NCBI RefSeq assembly: GCF_029714365.1
Contig: NZ_CP121659.1
Coordinates: 2,356,001 to 2,420,000, forward strand
Source: Sinorhizobium terangae
Lineage (GTDB): Bacteria; Pseudomonadota; Alphaproteobacteria; Rhizobiales; Rhizobiaceae
Direction: 5' to 3'
DNA: 64,000 bases
Positions 16,947-26,295 of the stretch are shown here, piece by piece. The position numbers and the translations under genes are program-made. Every line of letters starts with the position of its first letter. Position 1 is the stretch's first letter. The notes under the pieces were generated by a model that did no database searches, was not told where the DNA came from, and saw only the letters and a program-made list of their open reading frames with translations.

Positions 16947-18107
16947 ATGAAGCAGATCTTGAAATCCTGCACGGCGCTTACTCTTTCGCTGGCACTCGTC
17001 GCCCCTGCGCTCGCGCAGGAGCCGCTGAAGGAGTTGGGCAAGGGCGAAGGGGAGCTGTCGATCGTCGCCTGGGCCGGATACATCGAGCGCGGCGAAACCG
17101 ACAAGAACTACGACTGGGTCACCGACTTCGAGAAACAGACAGGCTGCAAGGTCAGCGTCAAGACCGCAGCCACCTCGGATGAAATGGTCGCGCTCATGAA
17201 CGAAGGCGGCTTCGACCTCGTCACTGCCTCTGGTGATGCCTCCCTGCGCCTCGTCGCCGGCAAGCGCGTTCAGCCGATCAACACCGACCTCATCCCGAGC
17301 TGGAAGACGATCGACGAGCGCATGCAGAATGCGCCGTGGCACACGGTCGCCGGCGTCCACTACGGCACCCCCTATGTCTGGGGCCCGAACGTGCTGATGT
17401 ACAACAAGGATGCGTTCAAGGGCGAAGCGCCCAAGAGCTGGAACGTCGTCTTCGAGGAAATGACGCTGCCTGACGGCAAGTCCAACAAGGGCCGCGTCCA
17501 GGCCTATGACGGCCCGATCCACGTCGCCGATGCTGCCAACTACCTGATGGCACACAAGCCCGATCTCGGCATCAAGGATCCCTACGAGCTCAACGAGGAC
17601 CAGTACAAGGCCGCGCTCGACCTGCTTCGCACCCAGCGCACCCTCGTCGGCCGCTACTGGCACGACGCGATGATCCAGATCGACGATTTCAAGAACGAAG
17701 GCGTCGTCGCTTCCGGCTCCTGGCCGTTCCAGGTCAACCTGATGGAAGCCGAGAAGCTGCCGATCGCCTCGGTCATCCCGGAAGAAGGGGTGACGGGCTG
17801 GGCGGATACGACCATGCTGCACGCCGACAGCGCGCACCCGAACTGCGCCTACATGTGGATGGAGCATACGCTTTCGCCGAAGGTGCAGGGCGACGTTTCC
17901 GCCTGGTTCGGCGCGAACCCCTCGGTCGGCGCCGCCTGTAAGGGCAATGAACTTTTGACCGACGCAGGCTGCAAGACCAACGGCTACGAGGATTTCGACA
18001 AGGTCAAGTTCTGGAAGACGCCGGTGACGAAGTGCGAGAGCCAGGGCGAATGCGTGCCCTACCACCGCTGGGTTTCCGACTATATCGGCGTGATCGGCGG
18101 GCGGTAA
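16947..18107 (+). CDS. Polyamine-type ABC transporter substrate-binding protein
   Basis: A 386-residue protein with a Sec signal peptide (residues 1-23, ending PALAQ). The mature sequence opens ELSIVAWAGYIERGE, the first strand of the PotD/PotF class, and includes GTPYVWGPNVLMYNKDAF and ASGSWPFQVNLM. It is a periplasmic receptor for putrescine or spermidine-like compounds. The ATPase, two permeases and an aminoaldehyde dehydrogenase follow in the same direction. The gap to the ATPase gene (about 210 nt) is filled with mosaic repeats. The substrate call rests on family and on the dehydrogenase. Confidence 0.9.
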   Translation: MKQILKSCTALTLSLALVAPALAQEPLKELGKGEGELSIVAWAGYIERGETDKNYDWVTDFEKQTGCKVSVKTAATSDEMVALMNEGGFDLVTASGDASLRLVAGKRVQPINTDLIPSWKTIDERMQNAPWHTVAGVHYGTPYVWGPNVLMYNKDAFKGEAPKSWNVVFEEMTLPDGKSNKGRVQAYDGPIHVADAANYLMAHKPDLGIKDPYELNEDQYKAALDLLRTQRTLVGRYWHDAMIQIDDFKNEGVVASGSWPFQVNLMEAEKLPIASVIPEEGVTGWADTTMLHADSAHPNCAYMWMEHTLSPKVQGDVSAWFGANPSVGAACKGNELLTDAGCKTNGYEDFDKVKFWKTPVTKCESQGECVPYHRWVSDYIGVIGGR

Positions 18108-18112
18108 GCCAG

Positions 18113-18300
18113 CCGCCGTTCTCCCTCCCCCTAGTGGGGAGGGTGGCCCAAAGGGCCGGGAGGGGTTTCTTTGCCAAGGGTCCCCTCCCCAACCCTCCCC
18201 ACAAGGGGGAGGGAGTGCGTTCCCGTATGCCGCACTTGCCGTGTGTCACCTTCTCCCCGCCTGCGGGGAGAAGGTGCCGGCAGGCGGATGAGGGGCTAAG
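18113..18300. repeat. Intergenic mosaic repeats (two types) inside the polyamine operon
   Basis: The left half (about 18120-18215) has C-rich palindromes: CCCTCCCC...GGGGAGGG, and CCCTCCCCACAAGGGGGAGG, of the type at 859-1017. The right half (about 18250-18298) is family A, CTTCTCCCCGC...GCGGGGAGAAGG then GTGCCGGCAGGCGGATGAGG. The block separates the binding-protein gene from the ATPase gene and could form stable mRNA hairpins that raise the level of upstream message relative to downstream. Confidence 0.8.
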
Positions 18301-18315
18301 ACCCGGAGCATCCCT

Positions 18316-19314
18316 ATGACCACCGCCGTCCTCTTCGACAACGTTTCCCGCCATTTCGGCGCCGTCCGTGCCGTCGATCGCGTGAACCTCGACATCGCCG
18401 AGGGCGAATTCTTCGCCATGCTCGGGCCCTCGGGCTCAGGAAAGACCACCTGCCTCAGATTGATGGCCGGCTTCGAGCAGCCGACCGGCGGCCACATCGA
18501 AATTTTCGGCGAGACGGCCGAAGGCGTGCCGCCCTACCGGCGCAGCGTCAACACCGTGTTCCAGGATTACGCGCTCTTTCCGCATCTCTCGATCCTCGAC
18601 AATGTCGCCTATGGCCTGATGGTCAAGGGCGCCGGCCGTGAGGAACGCCGCAAGGCCGCCGAGGATGCGCTCGCCATGGTCAAGCTGCCGGGCTACGGCA
18701 CGCGCCGCCCCGGCCAGCTTTCCGGCGGCCAGCGCCAGCGCGTGGCCCTTGCCCGCGCGCTCGTCAACAAGCCGAAGGTGCTGCTCCTCGACGAGCCGCT
18801 TGGAGCACTCGACCTGAAGCTCCGCGAACAGATGCAGGAAGAACTGAAGAGCCTGCAGAAATCGCTCGGCATCACCTTCGTCTTCGTCACCCACGACCAG
18901 GGCGAGGCGTTGTCGATGGCCGACCGCATCGCGGTCTTCAATGAGGGCCGGATCCAGCAGCTCGGCAGACCGGAAGAGGTCTACAACCAACCGAAGACCC
19001 GCTTCGTCGCCGATTTCGTCGGCTCGTCCAACGTCCTCTCGACCAAGCTCTGTCAGAGGCTGGGCGTAAAGGCATCCTTCGCCAGCCTCCGCCCGGAGGC
19101 GATCGCGCTCGCGGCCCCGGGCAACGGCGCTCTGAGCCTCGCCGGCACCGTCGCCGGCCAAAGCTTTCTCGGTGCGACCAACCGCGTCGTCGTCGATGTC
19201 GACGGCGCGCGTATCGCCGTTGCATCACCTGCTGCACAAGCGGTACCGGCGATCGGCAGCCCGGTTACGATCAGCTTCGCCGTACGCGACCTTCACCCGA
19301 TGGAGGACGCATGA
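18316..19314 (+). CDS. Polyamine-type ABC transporter ATP-binding protein (PotA-like)
   Basis: A 332-residue ATPase with Walker A GPSGSGKTT, Q-loop FQDYALFPHL, signature LSGGQRQR, Walker B VLLLDEPLGALD and switch His VTHDQ. The C-terminal TOBE-like region after residue 240 is typical of the PotA/MalK group. It powers import by the two permeases that follow. Its stop overlaps the permease start at 19311 as ATGA, so the genes are co-translated. Confidence 0.93.
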   Translation: MTTAVLFDNVSRHFGAVRAVDRVNLDIAEGEFFAMLGPSGSGKTTCLRLMAGFEQPTGGHIEIFGETAEGVPPYRRSVNTVFQDYALFPHLSILDNVAYGLMVKGAGREERRKAAEDALAMVKLPGYGTRRPGQLSGGQRQRVALARALVNKPKVLLLDEPLGALDLKLREQMQEELKSLQKSLGITFVFVTHDQGEALSMADRIAVFNEGRIQQLGRPEEVYNQPKTRFVADFVGSSNVLSTKLCQRLGVKASFASLRPEAIALAAPGNGALSLAGTVAGQSFLGATNRVVVDVDGARIAVASPAAQAVPAIGSPVTISFAVRDLHPMEDA

Positions 19315-20261
19315 CCATCGTCGCCGAAAGCATCATCCTTCCGGAACGCCGCAGCACCGCCGGCCGTCTCTCGGACTTCTTCTGGAGGCACCCGCATGTG
19401 CTTCTCGCGGTACTGCTAGGGCCGCCGCTCCTCTGGCTCGGCGTCGTCTATCTCGGGTCGCTCTTCGCACTTCTACTGCAGAGCTTCTTCTCGATCGACG
19501 ATTTCTCCGGTCTCATCAACTACGAGTTCACGCTCGCCACCTATCGCCAGCTTTTGAGCGAAACCAATCTCGACATCATCATCCGTACCGTCACGATGGC
19601 GGCGGTGGTAACGCTCGTCTCCGCGCTGATTGCCTTCCCGATCGCCTATTACGCGGCCCGCTACGCGCGCGGAAAATGGAAGGTGCTGTTCTATCTCGGC
19701 GTCATGCTGCCGCTCTGGTCGAGCTATCTCGTCAAGATTTACGCGTGGAAGCTGATCCTCGCCAAGGAGGGCATTCTTACCTGGATTTTCGAGAAGCTGA
19801 ACCTGCTCTGGCTGCTCGATGCGTGGCTCGCGCTTCCGGTCGTTGGCGGCAATTCGCTGTCGGTCAGCTACACCGGCACCTTCATCGTCTTCGTCTATGT
19901 CTGGATGCCGTTCATGATCCTGCCGATCCAGGCAGCGCTGGAGCGGGTACCGTCAAACCTGATCGAAGCTTCGTCCGACCTCGGCGGCACGCCGGCTCAG
20001 ACCTTCCGCTACGTGCTCTTCCCGCTGGCGCTGCCGGGCATCGTCGCCGGATCGATCTTCACCTTCTCGCTGACGCTCGGCGACTACATCATTCCGCAGA
20101 TCATCGGCTCATCGCGGCTCTTCATCGGCCAGGCGGTCTATGCCCAGCAGGGCACCGCCGGCAACATTCCGCTCGCCGCCGCCTTCACGGTCGTGCCGAT
20201 CGTCATCATGGGCCTCTATCTCTGGATGGCCAAACGCATGGGGGCCTTCGATGCGCTCTGA
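19311..20261 (+). CDS. Polyamine-type ABC transporter permease (PotB-like)
   Basis: A 316-residue inner-membrane protein. The first membrane span is near residue 35 ([19 protein letters not shown]), followed by a periplasmic loop and five more spans. The EAA-loop is [20 protein letters not shown]. It begins inside the end of the ATPase gene and ends 11 bases inside the next permease gene. Confidence 0.93.
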   Translation: MTIVAESIILPERRSTAGRLSDFFWRHPHVLLAVLLGPPLLWLGVVYLGSLFALLLQSFFSIDDFSGLINYEFTLATYRQLLSETNLDIIIRTVTMAAVVTLVSALIAFPIAYYAARYARGKWKVLFYLGVMLPLWSSYLVKIYAWKLILAKEGILTWIFEKLNLLWLLDAWLALPVVGGNSLSVSYTGTFIVFVYVWMPFMILPIQAALERVPSNLIEASSDLGGTPAQTFRYVLFPLALPGIVAGSIFTFSLTLGDYIIPQIIGSSRLFIGQAVYAQQGTAGNIPLAAAFTVVPIVIMGLYLWMAKRMGAFDAL

Positions 20262-21066
20262 AAAATCGAATCGCGCCCCCCTGAGCCTGAAGATCGCGGC
20301 AGCAGTCGGCCTCGCCTTCATGCATCTGCCGATCCTGCTGATCTTCCTCTACGCTTTCACGACGGAGGAGAAGAGCTACCAGTTCCCGCCGCCCGGCCTG
20401 ACGACGCAGTGGTTCGGTGTCGCATGGGACCGGCCGGACGTCTGGGCGGCGCTGGCACTCTCGGTCAAGGTTGCCTCGATCGCAACAGCCACGGCCCTGC
20501 TGCTCGGCACGCTCTGTGCCGCCGCTGTTAGCCAGACCCGCTTCTTCGGCCGCGAGACGATCTCACTGCTTGTCATCCTGCCGATCGCGCTCCCCGGCAT
20601 CATCACCGGCATCGCGCTGCGCTCGGCCTTCTCGATGGCGGACATCCCGTTTTCCTTCTGGACCATCGTTCTCGGCCACGCGACCTTCTGTATCGTCGTC
20701 GTCTACAACAATGCGGTCGCCCGCTTCCGGCGCATTTCCGGCTCGCTGATCGAGGCATCGATGGATCTCGGCGCCGACGGCTTCCAGACGTTCCGCTACG
20801 TGATCCTGCCGAACATCGGCACGGCGTTGCTTGCCGGCGGCATGCTCGCCTTCGCGCTTTCTTTCGACGAGGTGATCGTCACGACCTTCACTGCCGGGCA
20901 GCAATCGACCCTGCCGATCTGGATGCTGGAGGAGTTGATCCGTCCGCGTCAGCGTCCGGTGACCAACGTCGTCGCCATGATCGTGGTCGTAGTCACTTTC
21001 CTGCCGATCCTCGGCGCCTATTACCTGACGCGCGACGGCGACCAGATCGCCGGCGCCGGCAAATGA
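20251..21066 (+). CDS. Polyamine-type ABC transporter permease (PotC-like)
   Basis: A 271-residue inner-membrane protein with about six spans and the EAA-loop [20 protein letters not shown]. The start at ATG 20251, inside the preceding gene, gives the expected N-terminus just before the first span ([20 protein letters not shown]). The longer frame up to 20140 reads through the other permease gene and is rejected. Together with the PotB-like subunit it makes the channel. Confidence 0.92.
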   Translation: MRSEKSNRAPLSLKIAAAVGLAFMHLPILLIFLYAFTTEEKSYQFPPPGLTTQWFGVAWDRPDVWAALALSVKVASIATATALLLGTLCAAAVSQTRFFGRETISLLVILPIALPGIITGIALRSAFSMADIPFSFWTIVLGHATFCIVVVYNNAVARFRRISGSLIEASMDLGADGFQTFRYVILPNIGTALLAGGMLAFALSFDEVIVTTFTAGQQSTLPIWMLEELIRPRQRPVTNVVAMIVVVVTFLPILGAYYLTRDGDQIAGAGK

Positions 21067-21091
21067 CATCGAACATAAAGGGAGAACAGAT

Positions 21092-22519
21092 ATGGACACC
21101 CAACTCTTGATCGGATCGCGCTTCGAAGCCGGGACCGAGGTCGAGGAGCACATCCTGAATCCAAGGACGGGCGCCAAGATCATCGATGTCGCGGAGGCTT
21201 CCCATGCGCAACTCGATGTCGCCGTCGATGCGGCCGAGCGCGCCTTCGTCGCGTGGTCGCAGACGACGCCCGCCGAGCGCTCGAACTATCTCCTGAAGAT
21301 CGCCGACACGATCGAGAAGAACGCCGACGGCTTCGCCGCGCTGGAAGCGCTGAACTGCGGCAAGCCGATCAATGCGGTGAAGAACGACGAACTGCCGGCG
21401 ATCATCGACTGCTGGCGCTTCTTCGCCGGCGCGGTGCGCAACCTGCACGCCCCGACGGCGGGTGAATATCTGCCGGGGCATACCTCGATGATTCGCCGCG
21501 ATCCGATCGGCATCGTCGGCTCGATCGCGCCCTGGAACTACCCGCTGATGATGATGGCCTGGAAGCTCGCGCCCGCGATCGGCGGCGGCAACACGGTGGT
21601 CTTCAAGCCTTCGGAACAGACGCCGCTGACGGCGCTGAAGCTCGCGCGGCTGCTCGCGGAGATCCTGCCCGAAGGCGTCGTCAACGTCGTTACCGGCCGC
21701 GGAGAAACCGTCGGCAATACGCTCATCAACCATCCGAAGATCGCCATGGTCTCGATCACCGGCGATATCGCGACCGGCAAAAAGGTGCTCGCCGCCGCCG
21801 CCAAGACGGTGAAGCGCACCCATCTCGAGCTTGGCGGGAAGGCGCCGGTCATCGTCTATGACGACGCAGATCTGGAAGCGGTGGTGAACGGCATCCGTAC
21901 CTTCGGCTACTACAATGCCGGCCAGGATTGCACCGCCGCCTGCCGCATCTATGCCGACGCCGGCATCTACGAGAAGCTCGTTGCCGACCTGACGTCCGCC
22001 GTCTCGACGATCCGCTACAACCTCGATGACGACACCGAAAACGAGATCGGCCCGCTGATCTCCAAGCGGCAGCGGGACCGTGTCGCAAGCTTCGTCGAAC
22101 GGGCGGCGGACCAGAAGCACATCGAGATCACAACCGGTGGCGCTCCGGGCAGCAAGGACGGCTTCTTCTTCAAGCCGACTGTCGTCGCCGGCGCCACGCA
22201 AGCAGACGAGATCGTGCGCCGCGAAGTGTTCGGGCCGGTGGTCTCCGTCACCCGCTTCATCGGCAGCGATGATGCCGTCGCCTGGGCGAACGACAGCGAC
22301 TACGGCCTCGCGTCCTCCGTTTGGACGAAGGACATCACCAAGGCGATGCGGGCGGCGTCCCGCCTGCAATACGGCTGTACCTGGATCAACACGCATTTCA
22401 TGCTGACCAACGAGATGCCACATGGCGGCGTCAAGCAATCCGGCTACGGCAAGGACATGTCGGTCTATGCGCTCGAGGACTACACGGCCGTTCGCCACAT
22501 CATGATCAATCATGGCTAA
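21092..22519 (+). CDS. Aminoaldehyde (gamma-aminobutyraldehyde-type) dehydrogenase
   Basis: A 475-residue NAD(P)-dependent aldehyde dehydrogenase. The catalytic pair is Glu246 in HLELGGK and Cys280 in GQDCTAACR. The cofactor-site segment is [18 protein letters not shown]. The sequence resembles the gamma-aminobutyraldehyde/betaine-aldehyde group ([36 protein letters not shown]). It would oxidise the aminoaldehyde formed when an imported polyamine is transaminated or oxidised, giving GABA or a related amino acid. It begins 25 nt after the last permease gene and belongs to the transport operon. No aminotransferase is in the window, so the preceding step is encoded elsewhere. Confidence 0.9.
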   Translation: MDTQLLIGSRFEAGTEVEEHILNPRTGAKIIDVAEASHAQLDVAVDAAERAFVAWSQTTPAERSNYLLKIADTIEKNADGFAALEALNCGKPINAVKNDELPAIIDCWRFFAGAVRNLHAPTAGEYLPGHTSMIRRDPIGIVGSIAPWNYPLMMMAWKLAPAIGGGNTVVFKPSEQTPLTALKLARLLAEILPEGVVNVVTGRGETVGNTLINHPKIAMVSITGDIATGKKVLAAAAKTVKRTHLELGGKAPVIVYDDADLEAVVNGIRTFGYYNAGQDCTAACRIYADAGIYEKLVADLTSAVSTIRYNLDDDTENEIGPLISKRQRDRVASFVERAADQKHIEITTGGAPGSKDGFFFKPTVVAGATQADEIVRREVFGPVVSVTRFIGSDDAVAWANDSDYGLASSVWTKDITKAMRAASRLQYGCTWINTHFMLTNEMPHGGVKQSGYGKDMSVYALEDYTAVRHIMINHG

Positions 22520-22534
22520 TGGGAGGATGCCATC

Positions 22535-23026
22535 ATGTATCGCCGTCAACTACTCGCCGCCGCCGGCGCGCTAGGCCTGAGCACCCTTCTCTCTTCAACG
22601 CCGGCCTTCGCGGCTGATGATGCTCCGACTGTGGTTGCGGCCTATCTTGCCGCGTGGAACGCCCATGACTCGAGCAAGGCCGCGTCCTACTTCGCCGAGG
22701 ATGTCACCTATTACGATGCTTCCGTCGGCAAGCCCGTGAACGGCAAGGATGCCGCCAAAATTGGCGTCATCGACAATTTCCTGAATGCCGTTCCCGACGC
22801 CGTCTGGACCATGAAGGGCGACCCGATCGCCGCCAGCGACAAGGTGTCGTTCGAGTGGGAATTCTCGGGCACCAATTCGGGCGCCTGGGCCGACGGCACC
22901 GCCGCCACCAACAAGACGTTCAAGATTACCGGAGCCTCGGTCTTTACCGTCAAGGACGGCAAGATTTCCACGCAGAGCGACTATTACGACGCGCTCGGCT
23001 TCTACAAGCAGCTCGGGTTGATCTAG
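22535..23026 (+). CDS. Secreted SnoaL/NTF2-like small protein
   Basis: A 163-residue protein with a signal peptide (RRQLLAAAGALGLSTLLSS, cleavage near AFAA, residue 26). A SnoaL/NTF2-like fold follows (VVAAYLAAWNAHDSSKAASYF; DYYDALGFYKQLGLI). The RR at the N-terminus may make it a Tat substrate. It follows the aldehyde dehydrogenase by 15 nt and ends before a strong terminator, so it is the last gene of the polyamine operon. The function is unknown; such folds bind or convert small molecules. Confidence 0.85.
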   Translation: MYRRQLLAAAGALGLSTLLSSTPAFAADDAPTVVAAYLAAWNAHDSSKAASYFAEDVTYYDASVGKPVNGKDAAKIGVIDNFLNAVPDAVWTMKGDPIAASDKVSFEWEFSGTNSGAWADGTAATNKTFKITGASVFTVKDGKISTQSDYYDALGFYKQLGLI

Positions 23027-23076
23027 CCGCCCGCCGGCGCGGTTAGCGCCCGCCCCGACTTCAAGTCGCATCGGCA

Positions 23077-23121
23077 AAACAAACCCTCCGGTCGATCCCA
23101 CGTCGACCGGAGGGTTTGTTT
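23077..23121 (+). terminator. Perfect 19-bp stem terminator
   Basis: AAACAAACCCTCCGGTCGA (23077-23095) and its exact complement (23103-23121) enclose a 7-nt loop. The T-rich right arm (GGGTTTGTTT) acts as the U-tract, and the A-rich left arm gives the same on the other strand, so it may work in both directions. It closes the polyamine operon 50 nt after the last stop. Confidence 0.93.
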
Positions 23122-23205
23122 ATGCGCTTCCATGATGGACTGCGAACATAAACGCGCGGCACGCCGGGCGGAGCAATTGTTGCAAATTTCCCACAAATCC
23201 TAAAA

Positions 23206-23224
23206 CATGAGTCTTAGACTCATG
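23206..23224. promoter_or_regulatory. Iron-responsive (RirA-type) box 1
   Basis: CATGAGTCTTAGACTCATG is a perfect 19-bp palindrome around a central T. It contains TGA-N9-TCA (23208-23222), the iron-responsive operator recognised by RirA in rhizobia. It lies about 80 nt upstream of the foxA start. Confidence 0.75.
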
Positions 23225-23251
23225 AAAAGCCACTTGCATCGACATAAATCA

Positions 23252-23266
23252 TGAGTGAATAGCTCA
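23252..23266. promoter_or_regulatory. Iron-responsive (RirA-type) box 2
   Basis: TGAGTGAATAGCTCA again fits TGA-N9-TCA. It is 44 bp from box 1 (start to start) and about 40 nt upstream of the foxA ATG, so it would overlap the promoter. Two boxes in one promoter strengthen the case for repression by iron-loaded RirA. Confidence 0.65.
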
Positions 23267-23306
23267 TCTTATAGAATTTCGCTTACCGATCAGAAAGTTG
23301 CATCGC

Positions 23307-25535
23307 ATGCCCGCCACCAGAACCCTCTTGCTGCCGCTTGTCCGCGCCACCCTTGCCGGCACCTCCGCCCTCGCTCTCGTGGCAGCCGCCCATGCGCAGG
23401 AAGCACAGCAGGAGGACACGACGTCCAGCGGAGATTCGACCGCGCTCGAAACGCTGGTCGTCAACGGCGGAAGCGGCGGCGTCATCACCGCCGATGGTTA
23501 CGTCGGCATCAGCAGCGCAACTGGAGCCAAGGTCGACACGCCCTTTCTTGAAACGCCGCAGTCGATCTCATCGGTAACGGAACAGCAGTTGAGGGATCGC
23601 AACCCGCAGACGCTGCTCGAGACGCTGGCTTATACGCCGGGCACCTGGGTGAACGCCTACGGCTTCGATCCCCGTTTCGACTCCTTCTACGTTCGTGGCT
23701 TCGACGTCACTTATACCGGCGTTTTCCGTGACAATCTCCGCCAGCCCGCCGCAGGTTCCTCGCTCTTCAAGAATGAGCCATATGGGCTTGAGGGCGTTTC
23801 GATTCTGCGCGGCCCGTCTTCGGCACTCTATGGCGCGACCGGTGCCGGAGGTCTTTACAACCTCATTACCAAACGAGCTACAGAAGAGGCGGTGCGTGAG
23901 GTGCAGATTCAAGTGGGAACCCATGATCGCTATCAAGGGCAGTTCGACTTTTCCGGCCCGGTTAATGAAACAGATCCGGTTTACTATCGCCTCACTGGAC
24001 TTCTACGCGATTCAAACACCGAACAGATCAGCGTGCCGGACGATCGCGCCTACATAGCACCCGCTTTCACCTGGAAGCCGGACGAAGATACGAAGCTGAC
24101 CATCCTCGGCGAATATACCCGCACCAAGACCGGTGGTACGGCCGCCAATTACAACGATTTCTACTACGGGGGCTTCGGCTCCGTCACCGACATCTTCCTC
24201 GGCGATCCGGCCTTCAACGATTCGATCCAGAACCAAGGTCGTATCGGTTACGAGTTCGAGCACAGTGTTAACGAAGCACTAACCTTCCGCCAAAACCTTC
24301 GTCTTTCTACGCTGCATATCGATGCGCAATACGTCTACGGATACGGCCCGTTCATCGTCGATCCACTCGATCCGGACAACCCCTACGACGATGTTCTCGA
24401 TCCGACTCGAATCGGTCGCATGGCCGGCGTTTTCGATGAACGCCTCACGTCGATGGTCGTTGACAACCAGTTGGAATCGAACTTCGCGACCGGCATATTC
24501 GACCACACACTGCTTGCAGGAATCGACGTGGCGAAACTCCGCTACAAGGCACTCGGTGGCGAAGCCGAGATCACGCCCATTGTCCTGGCAGACCCGAACT
24601 TTGGGGCACCGATCGCAACGCCTGCTTTCACTTCCAACGACAAGCAGGACCAATGGCAGCTCGGCACATATCTGCAGGATCAGATTCGCTACGAAGCCTG
24701 GACGCTGACGGTCGGTGGCCGATATGACTGGGTTTGGACCGACAGCAGCATGACGGACCTGACCACGGATACCACAACGGACGTCTCGCAGAATGACAAG
24801 GCATTCTCCGGCCGCATCGGCCTAACCTACGAGACCGATTTCGGTCTCGCCCCCTACGCTAGCTACTCGACCGCTTTCTCTCCCAACGTCGGCATCAACG
24901 GGGAGACGAACCAACCGTTCAAACCGACAGAAAGCACGCAACAAGAAATCGGCGTCAAGTACCTCCTGTCCGACTACAATGTGCTGCTGACTGCGGCGCT
25001 CTTCAACATCGACCAGGAGAATGGTGTCTTCTGGGAAGTCATCGGCACTAAGAACAGGCAGGTCCAGCGTGGTAAGCTTCGTTCGCGCGGCCTTGAGTTG
25101 GAAGCCACCACGAGCCTCGACAATGGTCTGTCGCTGACCGCGGCCTATAGCTACACCAATGTGAAAATCCTAGAAGGCGCCGCCGGAACCGTCGGGAATC
25201 ATGTTTCCAGCACACCCTTTCATCTCGCCTCGATCTGGGCGGACTACACGATGCCCGAGGACAGCGTCGCCGAGGGTCTCGGCTTCGGCTTTGGCGCCCG
25301 TTACATCGGCTCAAGTTATGGCGACGACTACAACACACTTAAGAACGATGCACGCGTGCTCTTCGATGCCTCCGTCCATTACGACTTCGCGGCGATCGAC
25401 AAGAAGTATGAGGGGCTGCAATTGCAAGTGAACGCGACCAACCTCTTCGACCGCCGCGACATCACCTGCACATCGAACTATTGCTACCGCGACCAGGGCC
25501 GCACTGTTATCGGCTCGCTGCGTTACAACTGGTAG
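23307..25535 (+). CDS. foxA: TonB-dependent hydroxamate siderophore receptor (FoxA/FhuA-like)
   Basis: A 742-residue outer-membrane receptor. The signal peptide ends AAAHAQ. A TonB-box-like ALETLVVNG is followed by the plug domain (FLETPQSISSVTEQQLRDR; VRGFDVTYTG; ILRGPSSALYGATGAGG). The barrel ends in the aromatic C-terminus GSLRYNW. A TTG at 23298 opens the frame, but the ATG at 23307 is preferred. Two TGA-N9-TCA boxes precede it, indicating expression under iron starvation. From memory, Sinorhizobium meliloti has foxA-fhuF-fhuP in this order for ferrioxamine B use, which supports the name. Ferrichrome or another hydroxamate remains possible. Confidence 0.9.
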   Translation: MPATRTLLLPLVRATLAGTSALALVAAAHAQEAQQEDTTSSGDSTALETLVVNGGSGGVITADGYVGISSATGAKVDTPFLETPQSISSVTEQQLRDRNPQTLLETLAYTPGTWVNAYGFDPRFDSFYVRGFDVTYTGVFRDNLRQPAAGSSLFKNEPYGLEGVSILRGPSSALYGATGAGGLYNLITKRATEEAVREVQIQVGTHDRYQGQFDFSGPVNETDPVYYRLTGLLRDSNTEQISVPDDRAYIAPAFTWKPDEDTKLTILGEYTRTKTGGTAANYNDFYYGGFGSVTDIFLGDPAFNDSIQNQGRIGYEFEHSVNEALTFRQNLRLSTLHIDAQYVYGYGPFIVDPLDPDNPYDDVLDPTRIGRMAGVFDERLTSMVVDNQLESNFATGIFDHTLLAGIDVAKLRYKALGGEAEITPIVLADPNFGAPIATPAFTSNDKQDQWQLGTYLQDQIRYEAWTLTVGGRYDWVWTDSSMTDLTTDTTTDVSQNDKAFSGRIGLTYETDFGLAPYASYSTAFSPNVGINGETNQPFKPTESTQQEIGVKYLLSDYNVLLTAALFNIDQENGVFWEVIGTKNRQVQRGKLRSRGLELEATTSLDNGLSLTAAYSYTNVKILEGAAGTVGNHVSSTPFHLASIWADYTMPEDSVAEGLGFGFGARYIGSSYGDDYNTLKNDARVLFDASVHYDFAAIDKKYEGLQLQVNATNLFDRRDITCTSNYCYRDQGRTVIGSLRYNW

Positions 25536-25539
25536 TGTC

Positions 25540-26295
25540 ATGGCAGCAAGCGGGCATGAAAGCATTGCGGAAGCCGGCGGGGCAAAGCTCCTGTCGGGGG
25601 CGTTTGCCGGCCCGCATGCCTGGTGTAACGAGAAGATGATGCTGGCGGAAGACCTTTCCGACGGCATCCCGCTCGCCACGTTCTTCGCCTCGGGCGCCTT
25701 CGAACGGGCGCTTTCGACCTATGCCGAGACGTCGAATGGCAGCGACCGGCGTGCTGTCGCCTCCATGTGGTCGCTCTATTATTTCTCCTGTCTCACAATC
25801 CCTTATGTCGTCGCCCGGGTGCTCGACCACCAAGCGCTGCCCGTCGCGTTCGACGCGATGACCGTGGCGCTGTCGGCCGACGGTCTCCCCCGCGCCTTCG
25901 GCGTCGCCACACCCGGCGACTGGCGGGAGGACGGCGAGAAAGAAATCTTCTCCGTCCTCGCTCCGTTGATGGAAGAACATCTCGCCAAAGTCGTCGGTCA
26001 CCTGAAGGCTGTCGGCGGAATTTCACCCAAGCTCGCCTGGAACAATGCCGCAGTCTATATCGACTATGCGCTTCGAACGGCCGGAACCGAACCCTTGGGC
26101 GATCAAGCGGATGCCATAGTCGGCTGTCGCCTGATGCCGAACGGCGCGCCCAACCCCTTCTTCGATTGCCTGCGCCACGAAGAAGAGGATGGCGCGCCCG
26201 TCTGCCGACGCAAGATCTGCTGCCTCAGATACCTTCTCCCCGGCATCCCGAGTTGCGGCAGTCTTTGCGCCCTTCCCAGCCAAAGGAAACAATAA
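25540..26295 (+). CDS. fhuF: Siderophore-iron reductase FhuF
   Basis: A 251-residue cytoplasmic protein with the FhuF C-terminal [2Fe-2S] ligand set Cys227, Cys228, Cys239 and Cys243 (CC-x10-C-x3-C within ICCLRYLLPGIPSCGSLC). It reduces the ferric ion in imported hydroxamate complexes so that iron is released. It starts 4 nt after the foxA stop with no clear Shine-Dalgarno, so translation is probably coupled. The last Cys spacing is x3, whereas the FhuF-like protein at 46058 has x2. Confidence 0.9.
   Translation: MAASGHESIAEAGGAKLLSGAFAGPHAWCNEKMMLAEDLSDGIPLATFFASGAFERALSTYAETSNGSDRRAVASMWSLYYFSCLTIPYVVARVLDHQALPVAFDAMTVALSADGLPRAFGVATPGDWREDGEKEIFSVLAPLMEEHLAKVVGHLKAVGGISPKLAWNNAAVYIDYALRTAGTEPLGDQADAIVGCRLMPNGAPNPFFDCLRHEEEDGAPVCRRKICCLRYLLPGIPSCGSLCALPSQRKQ

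Noticed and set aside
20140..20250. Extended N-terminus of the PotC-like permease
   Set aside because: These codons read through the PotB-like gene in another frame and add Ser/Arg/Pro-rich sequence; ATG 20251 gives the family N-terminus.
20993..22549. Minus-strand open frame (518 codons) opposite the aldehyde dehydrogenase
   Set aside because: Antisense shadow; the plus strand has both catalytic residues of an aldehyde dehydrogenase.
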